Positions 1 through 7,106 of a stretch of 28,871 bases of DNA are shown one piece after another. Each line of letters starts with the position of its first letter. The stretch's first letter is position 1. The notes beneath the pieces were generated by a model. That model did not search any database. It saw only the letters and a list, made by a program, of their open reading frames with translations, and had not been told where the DNA came from. A program made the translations under genes and the position numbers. The stretch is from Betaproteobacteria bacterium UBA6910 (lineage in GTDB: Bacteria; Pseudomonadota; Gammaproteobacteria; Burkholderiales; UBA6910), in NCBI GenBank assembly GCA_002451065.1, contig DKBC01000071.1:1-28871 (forward strand), written 5' to 3'.

Positions 1-212
1 CGGGCGCCGTGGACCAGCACCAGCCGCACCCCGAGGCTCGCCAGCAGCCCCAGGTCATGGACGAATTGCACGAACCCCCTGGCCGCCGCCATCTCGCCAC
101 CGAAGGCCACCACAAAGGTGCGGCCCCGGAAAGCATGGGCGTAGGGTGCCACCGCGCGGAACCACGCGACAAAGGCCTCGGCGTCGTTGCTCAGATTCTT
201 CTCTCCCGCCAT
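1..212 (-). CDS. argA: N-acetylglutamate synthase, N-terminal fragment (cut by window start)
   Basis: About 70 residues are visible, starting at the ATG at 212 and running off the left edge. The translation reads MAGEKNLSNDAEAFVAWFR, followed by an AHAFRGRTFVVAFGGE stretch and then GLLASLGVRLVLVHGAR. This matches the start of the amino-acid-kinase-like domain of classical ArgA, whose E. coli version has GLLHSLGIRLVVVYGAR at the same place. ArgA makes N-acetylglutamate from glutamate and acetyl-CoA, the first step of arginine synthesis, and is usually feedback-inhibited by arginine. The catalytic GNAT domain lies outside the window. The gene follows rsmE on the same strand after 45 bp, so co-transcription is plausible. 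An acetylglutamate kinase (ArgB) is the main alternative, but the N-terminal lead and the GLLASLGVRLVLVHGAR wording favour ArgA. Confidence 0.8.
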   Translation of the reverse strand, partial: MAGEKNLSNDAEAFVAWFRAVAPYAHAFRGRTFVVAFGGEMAAARGFVQFVHDLGLLASLGVRLVLVHGA

Positions 213-257
213 GAAATTTCGCGAATCGCAGACCGCCGCCAGCGTAGCACAGGATCC

Positions 258-992
258 CTAGAACTCGCCCGCGAGCGCCGCCAGGGCCGCCAGGGCCGCC
301 AGCCCGGCGGTTTCGGTGCGCAGCACCCGGAGCCCGAGCCGCACCGGCATGAAACCCGCAACCTGCGCGGCGGCCTCTTCGTTCGGCGCCAGACCGCCCT
401 CGGGACCTATCAGCAATGTGATATCGGGGGCGGGGGATCCCAGTTGCGAGAGGGAGCATTCCGCCGTCGGGGAAAGCAGCAGCCCAGCGCTGCCGGAGAG
501 CGGGGCGGAACCCAGCCAGCGGGGGAATTCCGAGAGTTCCAGCACCTCGGGCACGCGATTGCGGCCGCACTGCTCGCAGGCCGCGATCGCGACGCCACGC
601 CAGTGGCCGAGCCTGCGGACGGCCCGCTCGCCGCGCAGCCGCGCCACGCTGCGCGCGCTGGCCAGGGGCTGCACTCGCGCCACCCCCAGTTCCACCGCCT
701 TCTGCACGATCAGGTCCATCTTTTCTGCCGTGCAGAGGGCTTGGGCCAGAGTGACCCGAAGCGGCGATTCCCGCTCGAGGTCGCGGTGCGCTACCACCCG
801 CGCCAGGACCTGGTCGCGGCCGGCATGCTCGATGCACGCGTCGTGTTCGCCCCCCTCGCCGTTGAACAAGGTGATTCCGTCGCCCGACGCGAGCCGCAGC
901 ACTCGCACCGCGTGCCTTGCCGCCGGCTCGGGCAGCTCCACGAGCAGTCCTTCCCGCAACGGACGCGGGCAATGGAAACGGGGAAGCGCCAT
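258..992 (-). CDS. rsmE: 16S rRNA m3U1498 methyltransferase RsmE
   Basis: The protein has 244 residues, close to the 243 of E. coli RsmE. It is a SPOUT-fold, SAM-dependent enzyme that methylates N3 of U1498 in 16S rRNA. The N-terminal PUA-like part starts MALPRFHCPRPL and contains HAVRVLRLASGDGITLFNGEG. The C-terminal knot carries the family signatures LLIGPEGGLAPNEEAAA and LGLRVLRTETA, which bind SAM. The middle has the usual QKAVELGVARVQPL segment. The open frame extends upstream to 1271, but that extension runs through the divergent gene. The ATG at 992 gives the standard family N-terminus, so I chose it. The C-terminus is an alanine-leucine repeat (AALAALAALAGEF) caused by short GCC repeats near 280-300. 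The gene is divergent from the thioredoxin-like gene at 1068. Confidence 0.93.
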   Translation of the reverse strand: MALPRFHCPRPLREGLLVELPEPAARHAVRVLRLASGDGITLFNGEGGEHDACIEHAGRDQVLARVVAHRDLERESPLRVTLAQALCTAEKMDLIVQKAVELGVARVQPLASARSVARLRGERAVRRLGHWRGVAIAACEQCGRNRVPEVLELSEFPRWLGSAPLSGSAGLLLSPTAECSLSQLGSPAPDITLLIGPEGGLAPNEEAAAQVAGFMPVRLGLRVLRTETAGLAALAALAALAGEF

Positions 993-1020
993 GGGCGAGG
1001 GGGACCGAAACGCGCATGAT

Positions 1021-1050
1021 AATATAGCCGCGGCAAAATGCCCGGTGTAA
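1021..1050 (-). promoter_or_regulatory. Possible sigma70 promoter for rsmE
   Basis: Read on the minus strand there is TTACAC (1050-1045), an 18-bp spacer and TATATT (1026-1021). The predicted transcript start is near 1014, giving a leader of about 20 nt before the rsmE ATG at 992. The site lies in the divergent gap between rsmE and the thioredoxin-like gene. The -35 element is weak, so this is tentative. Confidence 0.3.
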
Positions 1051-1067
1051 GTGAGGACGAATTCGCC

Positions 1068-1625
1068 ATGGTGAGCACTCAGACCCCGATTTGTGATTTT
1101 GGGTGGAAGGCCCGGGATTTCGATTTGCCCGGCGTCGACGGCAAGCGGTACAACCTGCAGGCGGCGCGGGGGCCCAAGGGCCTGCTGGTGATGTTTATAT
1201 GCAACCACTGCCCTTACGTGAAGGCAGTGCGGGACCGGATCATCCGCGACGTCGCGGAGCTCAAGGCCCACGGCATCGGCTCCATCGCCATCATGTCCAA
1301 CGATCCCTCCGATTATCCGGAGGATTCATTCGAAAACATGACGAAGGTGGCCGAGCAATACCACTATCCCTTTCCTTACGTCATGGACGAAACCCAGGCG
1401 GTAGCCAAGGAGTACGGGGCGGTGTGCACGCCCGATTTTTTCGGCTTTAATGCGGATCTTGAGTTGCAGTACCGCGGCCGGCTCGACGCGTCGCGCAAGG
1501 AGGCAGCGCCTTCCGACGTACGGCGGGACCTGTTCGAGGCCATGGTAGAGATCGCGAACAGCGGCAAGGGTCCCGCGGAACAGATCCCGAGCATGGGCTG
1601 CTCCATCAAGTGGCGCGGGGAATAG
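1068..1625 (+). CDS. Thioredoxin-fold peroxiredoxin-like protein (CNHCPYV type)
   Basis: This is a 185-residue AhpC/TSA-thioredoxin family protein of the PRX-like-1 type. It is probably a cytoplasmic thiol oxidoreductase or peroxidase-like protein, with no signal peptide. The active-site motif is C45-N-H-C48 followed by PYVKAV. Further family marks are the FDLPGVDGKRYNL strand, IAIMSNDPSDYPEDSFENM and the cis-proline region GAVCTPDFFGFN. The frame can be opened at 1038, but the ATG at 1068 has a GAGGA element about 10 nt upstream while 1038 has none, so 1068 is preferred. It begins a plus-strand run with the phosphatase gene 22 bp downstream. The substrate cannot be told from sequence. Confidence 0.85.
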   Translation: MVSTQTPICDFGWKARDFDLPGVDGKRYNLQAARGPKGLLVMFICNHCPYVKAVRDRIIRDVAELKAHGIGSIAIMSNDPSDYPEDSFENMTKVAEQYHYPFPYVMDETQAVAKEYGAVCTPDFFGFNADLELQYRGRLDASRKEAAPSDVRRDLFEAMVEIANSGKGPAEQIPSMGCSIKWRGE

Positions 1626-1647
1626 CCCTTCGGGGAAAGGGCGGGCC

Positions 1648-2430
1648 GTGATCGAGTCGGTGATCGCAGCGGTGCGCGACGCCGCCGAGCACGAAGTGAT
1701 GCCTCGGTATCTCAAGGTCGCCCAGCGGCGCAAATCGGACGGCACCCTGCTCACGGAGGCCGACTTGGCGGCGCAGCAGGCGCTGGCGGCGGCGCTTCCC
1801 GGGATCCACCCCGGCGTCGTGATTGGCGAGGAGATGAGCCAGGACCAGCAATTGGCGCGCTGGCTGGAGGGAAGCGAGGGCCTGTGGTGCGTAGATCCCA
1901 TCGACGGCACTTCGAATTTCGTCAACGGCCTCCCCTATTTCGCGGTTTCGGTGGCCCTGCTGCTCGGCGGCAAGCCGGTGCTCGGCGTCGTCTACGATCC
2001 GGTGGCGAACGAGGTATTCTGCGCCGAGCGCGGCAAGGGAGCCTACGTCAACGGCGAGCGCCTGCCCATAAAATCCAGGGTGCCGAGCCTGCGCGCCGCC
2101 ATGGCGGCGGTGGACTTCAAGCGCCTTCCCGAGTCCCTGGCGCGCGGCCTTGCGCACCGGCCGCCCTACGCCTCGCAGCGCAACTTTGGGGCCAGCACCC
2201 TGGACTGGTGCTACACGGCGGCGGGCCGCTTCGACGTCTACGTTCACGGGGGGCAGAAGCTGTGGGACTACGCCGCGGGATCCCTCATCCTGCAGGAAGC
2301 GGGGGGCGGGATGTGCACGCTTGCCGAGGACCGCTTCTGGGACGCGCCGGTGTGGTATCGCTCGGTCCTCGCGTCCTGGGACCGCGGCCTTCTGGACCAA
2401 TGGCGGGACTGGGTGCGCGGCAGGCTATGA
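1648..2430 (+). CDS. Inositol monophosphatase family protein
   Basis: The protein has 260 residues with a GTG start. It belongs to the Mg2+-dependent, Li+-sensitive phosphatase superfamily (IMPase/CysQ/FBPase). The metal-site motifs are present: GEE at residues 60-62, WCVDPIDGTSNF with D83 and D86, and WDYAAG with D207. Length and motif spacing are normal for the family. The fold alone does not separate inositol-1-phosphatase from 3'-phosphoadenosine-5'-phosphate phosphatase or a related sugar phosphatase. The GTG at 1648 follows a purine-rich GGGGAAAGGGCGGG stretch and lies 22 bp after the preceding gene. trkA begins 40 bp downstream on the same strand. No good ATG precedes the conserved N-terminal helix. 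Confidence 0.88.
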   Translation: MIESVIAAVRDAAEHEVMPRYLKVAQRRKSDGTLLTEADLAAQQALAAALPGIHPGVVIGEEMSQDQQLARWLEGSEGLWCVDPIDGTSNFVNGLPYFAVSVALLLGGKPVLGVVYDPVANEVFCAERGKGAYVNGERLPIKSRVPSLRAAMAAVDFKRLPESLARGLAHRPPYASQRNFGASTLDWCYTAAGRFDVYVHGGQKLWDYAAGSLILQEAGGGMCTLAEDRFWDAPVWYRSVLASWDRGLLDQWRDWVRGRL

Positions 2431-2470
2431 CCCTCCGCTACGGCACTGTTCATCCGACGACGGAGCATTC

Positions 2471-3898
2471 ATGAAGATCCTCATCCTGGGCGCCGGGCGC
2501 GTCGGGGCCAGCGTCGCCGAGGCTCTGGTCAGCGAGGCGAACGATATCACCGTCATTGACAGCGACCCGATCCGGTTGCGCCAGCTCCAGGACCGGCTCG
2601 ACCTGCGCACCGTGGTCGGCAACGCCGGCCATCCCCGGGTGCTGAGGCAGGCGGGGGCCGAGGATACCGACCTGCTGCTCGCCGTAACCCAGAATGACGA
2701 GACCAACATGGTGGCCTGCAAGCTGGCTCACACCCTGTTCAATATACCCAACAAGATCGCCCGCATCCGTTCCACGGACTATCTCGCCCATTCCGAGCTG
2801 TTCACCACCGAGAACTTCGCGGTCGACGTGGCCATCTGCCCCGAGCAGATCATCACCAACTACATCACCAAGCTCATCGAGTTTCCCGAGGCGCTGCAGG
2901 TGGTGGAGTTCGCCGGGGGCCGGGTTTCCCTGGTGGGCGCCCGGGCCGTGCACGGCGGCCCGCTGGTGGGCCACCAGGTGCAGGAGCTGCGCACCCGCAT
3001 GCCCCACATCGACGCCCGCATCGCCGCCATATTTCGGCGCGACCGCCCCATCACACCCGAGGGACAGACCGTCATCGAGGCCGGAGACGACGTTTTCATG
3101 ATCGCCGCCACCGAGAACATCCGCCGGGTGATGCGCGAGCTGCGTAAGGCGGACCGGCCGGTGCGGCGGGTGATGATCGCAGGCGGCGGCAACATCGGCC
3201 GCCGCCTGGCCAAGGCGCTGGAGGAACGCTATCAGGTCAAGATCATCGAGGTGGCAACGCAGTCCTGCGAGCGGCTGGCGGCGGAGCTGCACCGCTCCCT
3301 GGTTCTGCACGGGGACGCCACCGACGAAGAGCTGCTGGAAAGCGAGAATATCGGGGAGATGGACGTGTTCTGCGCCCTCACCAACGACGATGAGAACAAC
3401 ATCATGTCCTCGCTGCTCGCCAAGCGCATGGGCGCCCATAAGGTAATCGCCCTCATCAACCGCGGCTCCTACGTGGATCTGGTCCAGGGCGGAGAGATCG
3501 ACATCGCCATCTCCCCTTCCCAGGCCACCATCGGCTCCCTTCTGGCCCGGGTGAGACGCGGGGACGTGGCCGCCGTGCACCGGCTGCGGCGGGGGGCGGC
3601 GGAGGCCCTGGAACTCGTGGCCCACGGCGACGCCTCTTCTTCCCAGGTAGTGGGCAAGGCCATCGAGCAGATCCGCCTGCCCAAGGGAGCGACCATCGGC
3701 GCCATCGTGCGCCAACTGGCCCACCCCGTGACCGAGCGCATCGACGACACCAGCGCCGTGGAGCGCAAGGAGCAGGTCCTGATGGCCCACCACGATACGG
3801 TAATCCACTCTGACGACCACGTGATCGTGTTCGTCACCAACCGCAAGATCATCTCCAAGGTCGAAAAGCTGTTCCAGGTGGGCCTCGGGTTCTTCTAG
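2471..3898 (+). CDS. trkA: Trk system potassium uptake protein TrkA
   Basis: TrkA has 475 residues, slightly longer than the 458 of E. coli. It is the cytoplasmic NAD(H)-binding regulatory subunit that gates TrkH potassium channels. Two tandem RCK units are visible. The first Rossmann fold starts MKILILGAGRVGASVAEAL with the acidic ribose-binding end VIDSD. The second has MIAGGGNIGRRLAKALEE at about residues 236-253. Each unit is followed by a TrkA-C type domain, including VVEFAGGRVSLVG after the first. The ATG at 2471 has GGAG a few bases upstream (2462-2465); upstream extension of the frame would overlap the phosphatase gene. Two TrkH genes follow downstream, so one TrkA may serve both pores. 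Confidence 0.95.
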   Translation: MKILILGAGRVGASVAEALVSEANDITVIDSDPIRLRQLQDRLDLRTVVGNAGHPRVLRQAGAEDTDLLLAVTQNDETNMVACKLAHTLFNIPNKIARIRSTDYLAHSELFTTENFAVDVAICPEQIITNYITKLIEFPEALQVVEFAGGRVSLVGARAVHGGPLVGHQVQELRTRMPHIDARIAAIFRRDRPITPEGQTVIEAGDDVFMIAATENIRRVMRELRKADRPVRRVMIAGGGNIGRRLAKALEERYQVKIIEVATQSCERLAAELHRSLVLHGDATDEELLESENIGEMDVFCALTNDDENNIMSSLLAKRMGAHKVIALINRGSYVDLVQGGEIDIAISPSQATIGSLLARVRRGDVAAVHRLRRGAAEALELVAHGDASSSQVVGKAIEQIRLPKGATIGAIVRQLAHPVTERIDDTSAVERKEQVLMAHHDTVIHSDDHVIVFVTNRKIISKVEKLFQVGLGFF

Positions 3899-4113
3899 TG
3901 CGCTGTCCCGTACATGCCGTGAGCAATTCCAGAAATCTTGGGAGAGGGGTGAAGGACGCAACGCGGCCCATGTACCAAATAAAAGTTGCGCGAAATCGCT
4001 GGCCGGCAAGGCGCGAGCCGGGTCAGGGTCGGGCACCCGGGGAGGCGAGTTACGCCGCCGGTCGACGATTCTCGCTTCGACGCGTGGCAGTTATTTGCGG
4101 AGCAAGGCGCTGA
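3899..4113. other. Gap between trkA and first trkH
   Basis: This 215-bp stretch has no recognised gene. It holds a possible hairpin with a perfect 6-bp stem, CCGGGT at 4018-4023 and ACCCGG at 4035-4040, with an 11-nt loop. There is an AAGG about 6 nt before the trkH ATG. A 71-codon open frame runs from a GTG overlapping the trkA stop (3898) to a TGA directly before the trkH ATG. Its arginine-rich, low-complexity translation does not look like a real protein. I see no convincing promoter. Confidence 0.5.
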
Positions 4114-5571
4114 ATGTCCCGTTTGCTGCCAATCTTCAACGTGCTGGGCGTCATCCTGGTGATGTTCGGCCTGTGCATGCTGTTCCCGGTGGTGGTCGCC
4201 CACACCCTGGGAGACACGGCGGTGGAGGCCTACGACACCGCGGTCCTGGCCACCTTCGCGGCCGGAGGACTGCTCTGGGCGATCGGCCGGGGCCGGGCCG
4301 AAGGTCTGACATCCTGGTCGGGATTCCTGCTGGTGGCCCTGGTCTGGGTCACCCTGTCGGGTTTTGCTTCCCTGCCGTTCCTGATCCACATCCCGCATTT
4401 AAGCTTCACCGACGCCTATTTCGAGGCTGTTTCCGGGCTCACCGCGACTGGCGCGACAGTGCTCAAGGGCCTGGACCACCTGCCCCCCTCCATCAACCTC
4501 TGGCGCGCGGAACTGCAATGGCTGGGTGGGATGGGGGTTATCGTGCTCGCGGTGGCCATCCTGCCGCTGCTCGGGGTCGGCGGCCGCCAGATCTACCGCG
4601 CGGAGACGCCCGGCCCCATGAAAGAGTCCCACCTCACGCCGCGCATCGCGGAAACGGCCAAGGGGCTGTGGCTGATCTACGCGGCGCTGACCGGGGCCTG
4701 CCTGCTGGCCTACCTCTGGGGCGGCATGGACTGGATTGACGCCGTGGTGCACGCGTTCACGACAGTAAGCCTGGGAGGCTTCTCATCCCACGACGCGAGC
4801 TTCGGCTACTTCAACTCTCCCTTGCTGGAGGCGATTGCCATCGGCTTCATGCTGGTGGCGGGGATCAATTTTGCCACCCACTTCCTGGTCTGGCAGCGTC
4901 GCAGCGCCTTGCCCTACTGGCGGGACGTGGAAGGGCTCACGTTTCTCGGCGTGATGCTGGGGAGCGTCGCGGCCATCTCCTCCTACCTTTGGTTCATGGG
5001 GGTCTACGCGGACTACGGGGACGCGCTGCGCTTTGCCGCGTTCAACACCGTGTCCGTGGGCACCACCACCGGCTACGCAACCGCGGACTACTACCTGTGG
5101 CCGGTATTCGCGCCCCTGTGGGTGCTGTTTCTCGGCACGTTTGCCAGCTGTTCCGGGTCAACCGGGGGCGGCATCAAGATGGTGCGCGCCATGCTCCTGT
5201 ACCGGCAGGTCCACCGGGAATTCGTGAAGCTGCTTCACCCCGGCGTGGTCCGCCCGGTGAAGCTCGGTACCAAGCCGGTGGCCGATTCGATCATTTTCGC
5301 GGTTCTCGCCTTCTTCTTCATTTGGACCGCCACCATGGTGATGATCACCCTGATACTGACCGCATCGGGGCTGGATGCCATCAGCGCGTTTTCAGCGGCC
5401 GCCGCGTCCCTGAACAACATCGGCCCCGGATTGCACCAGGTTGGGCCCTCCACCAACTTCGCCGTTCTCAGCGACTTCCAGACCTGGGTCTGCGCTTTCG
5501 CCATGCTGCTCGGCCGTTTGGAGTTGTTTTCCCTCTACCTGCTGTTCACGCCGGTGTTCTGGCGCCGCTGA
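4114..5571 (+). CDS. trkH: TrkH-type potassium channel subunit, first copy
   Basis: This is a 485-residue inner-membrane protein of the TrkH/KtrB superfamily, which forms a potassium pore with TrkA bound on the cytoplasmic side. It has the four-fold M1-P-M2 layout. The four filter loops are visible: LTATGATVL, TTVSLGGFSSHDASF, VSVGTTTGYATADY and LNNIGPGLHQVGP, each with the glycine that lines the pore. Other hallmarks are SFTDAYFEAVSG, LQWLGGMGVIVLAVAILPLLGVGG and FASCSGSTGGGIKMVRA. The C-terminus is LLFTPVFWRR. The ATG at 4114 follows directly on a TGA. The next gene is a closely similar paralogue, 10 bp downstream, so the two probably share a transcript with trkA. Confidence 0.95.
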   Translation: MSRLLPIFNVLGVILVMFGLCMLFPVVVAHTLGDTAVEAYDTAVLATFAAGGLLWAIGRGRAEGLTSWSGFLLVALVWVTLSGFASLPFLIHIPHLSFTDAYFEAVSGLTATGATVLKGLDHLPPSINLWRAELQWLGGMGVIVLAVAILPLLGVGGRQIYRAETPGPMKESHLTPRIAETAKGLWLIYAALTGACLLAYLWGGMDWIDAVVHAFTTVSLGGFSSHDASFGYFNSPLLEAIAIGFMLVAGINFATHFLVWQRRSALPYWRDVEGLTFLGVMLGSVAAISSYLWFMGVYADYGDALRFAAFNTVSVGTTTGYATADYYLWPVFAPLWVLFLGTFASCSGSTGGGIKMVRAMLLYRQVHREFVKLLHPGVVRPVKLGTKPVADSIIFAVLAFFFIWTATMVMITLILTASGLDAISAFSAAAASLNNIGPGLHQVGPSTNFAVLSDFQTWVCAFAMLLGRLELFSLYLLFTPVFWRR

Positions 5572-5581
5572 GCGCTCCCCC

Positions 5582-7039
5582 TTGGCCACCGTCGCCGTCA
5601 TCCTTCGGCCCCTGGGACTGCTGGCGCTGATGTTCGCCCTGACCATGCTCCTCCCGATCCTCTTCGCCGCCGCCACCGGCGATGCCGCCATGGGAGCGTT
5701 CGACGAGGGATTCGCGATAACACTCGGGATCGGCGCCATGCTCTGGCTCGCCGGGAGCCGCCATGCCCGGGAGCTGCACAACCGGGACGCCTTTCTGCTG
5801 GTGGGCGTCGCTTGGACGCTGCTTCCGGCCCTGGCGGCGCTGCCGCTCCTGGCCTACTTCCGCGACCTGAGCTTCACCGACGCCTATTTTGAGGCGGTCT
5901 CCGGCCTCACGACCACGGGGGCGACGGTGCTGAACCATCTCGATGAACTTCCCCCTTCCATCAACCTGTGGCGGGGCGAGATGGTATGGGTAGGCGGCAT
6001 GGGGTTGATCGTCCTGGCAGTGGCCATTCTGCCCCTGCTCGGCGTCGGCGGGCGCCAGATCTTCAAGGCCGAGACCCCGGGCCCCATGAAGGAGGCGGCG
6101 CTCACCCCGCGCATCGCGGAAACGGCGCGGGGGCTATGGAAAATCTACGTCGGCCTCAGCGTCTGCTGCATCGTGGCCTACCGTGCGGCCGGCATGAACT
6201 GGCTGGACGCGGTGGTGCACGGCTTCACCACGCTCGGGCTGGGCGGATTTTCCACCCACGACGCCAGCTTCGCGTACTGGGACTCGCCCCGAATCGAGTT
6301 CGTGAGCATCGTTTTCATGCTCGCGGCGGGTATGAACTTCGCCACCCATTTCCTGGCGTGGCGCGGCCGCAGCTTCCTTGCCTACCGTCGGGATCCAGAA
6401 GCCCCCTGGTATCTTGCCGTGACTCTGTCGAGCGCCGCCGGGCTTGCAGCCTACCTCGTCCTGCAGGGGGTTTATGGAGATGCGCCAACCGCCCTCCGGT
6501 ACGCCATGTTCAACGCGGTTTCCATTGCCACCACCACCGGCTATGCCAATACCGACTACGGCCAGTGGCCGGTGTTCGTGCCCTTGTGGATGCTCTTTCT
6601 CTCCAGTTTTGCGTCCTGCTCCGGATCCACCGGTGGCGGCATAAAGATGGTGCGCGCCCTGCTCCTGTACAAGCAGGTGTATCGCGAATTTGCCCGGGCC
6701 GTGCACCCCCAGGCGGTATTGCCGGTGAAGCTGTCCCGCGAGCCAATTCCGCCGCCCATCCTATACGCGGTGCTCGCCTTCCTGTTTCTGTACATTTCAA
6801 GCATCGTGGGCATGACGGTGCTGCTTGCTTCGTCGGGAATGGAAATGGTTTCGGCTTTCTCCGCAGTCGTCGCCTGCATCAATAACACCGGGCCGGGACT
6901 CGACCAGGTGGGGCCGGCCACGAGCTACGAGTCCCTGACGGATTTTCAGACCTGGGTCTGCTCTGGCGCTATGCTTCTAGGGCGGCTGGAGCTTTTCACG
7001 CTGCTCATACTGTTTACTCCGGTTTTCTGGGAAAGATAG
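5582..7039 (+). CDS. trkH: TrkH-type potassium channel subunit, second copy
   Basis: A second complete TrkH lies directly behind the first. With a TTG start at 5582 it is also 485 residues, and its N-terminus aligns residue for residue with the first copy (both reach the conserved LG after 10 residues). The open frame extends upstream to 5441, but that part overlaps the first trkH in another frame and is not TrkH-like. No clear ribosome binding site precedes the TTG, so translation may be coupled to the preceding stop at 5571. The filter loops are LTTTGATVL, TTLGLGGFSTHDASF, VSIATTTGYANTDY and INNTGPGLDQVGP. All filter glycines are kept, so it should be a working pore. The loops differ from copy one at flanking positions. 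An alternative start is the ATG near 5630, which would cut into the first membrane helix. Confidence 0.9.
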   Translation: MATVAVILRPLGLLALMFALTMLLPILFAAATGDAAMGAFDEGFAITLGIGAMLWLAGSRHARELHNRDAFLLVGVAWTLLPALAALPLLAYFRDLSFTDAYFEAVSGLTTTGATVLNHLDELPPSINLWRGEMVWVGGMGLIVLAVAILPLLGVGGRQIFKAETPGPMKEAALTPRIAETARGLWKIYVGLSVCCIVAYRAAGMNWLDAVVHGFTTLGLGGFSTHDASFAYWDSPRIEFVSIVFMLAAGMNFATHFLAWRGRSFLAYRRDPEAPWYLAVTLSSAAGLAAYLVLQGVYGDAPTALRYAMFNAVSIATTTGYANTDYGQWPVFVPLWMLFLSSFASCSGSTGGGIKMVRALLLYKQVYREFARAVHPQAVLPVKLSREPIPPPILYAVLAFLFLYISSIVGMTVLLASSGMEMVSAFSAVVACINNTGPGLDQVGPATSYESLTDFQTWVCSGAMLLGRLELFTLLILFTPVFWER

Positions 7040-7106
7040 ACTTTCTTTATAACAATTAAAGACATAGACACCGCCCAGGGCTTTTTCCACAAGCCTCGGA
7101 AACAAA

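Noticed and set aside
55..1017. Second-frame open frame overlapping rsmE
   Set aside because: It overlaps rsmE in a different frame on the same strand and gives an Arg/Ala/Gly-rich product with no homology I can recognise.
993..1271. N-terminal extension of rsmE to 1271
   Set aside because: It overlaps the divergent thioredoxin-like gene, and the family N-terminus begins at the ATG at 992.
2450..4036. Minus-strand open frame of 528 codons antisense to trkA
   Set aside because: It shadows trkA through third-position GC bias; the translation has no domain features and trkA is unambiguous.
5441..5581. N-terminal extension of the second trkH to the ATG at 5441
   Set aside because: It would overlap the first trkH by 131 bp in another frame; the extra residues are Ser/Pro/Cys-rich and not TrkH-like, while the TTG at 5582 aligns with the first copy.
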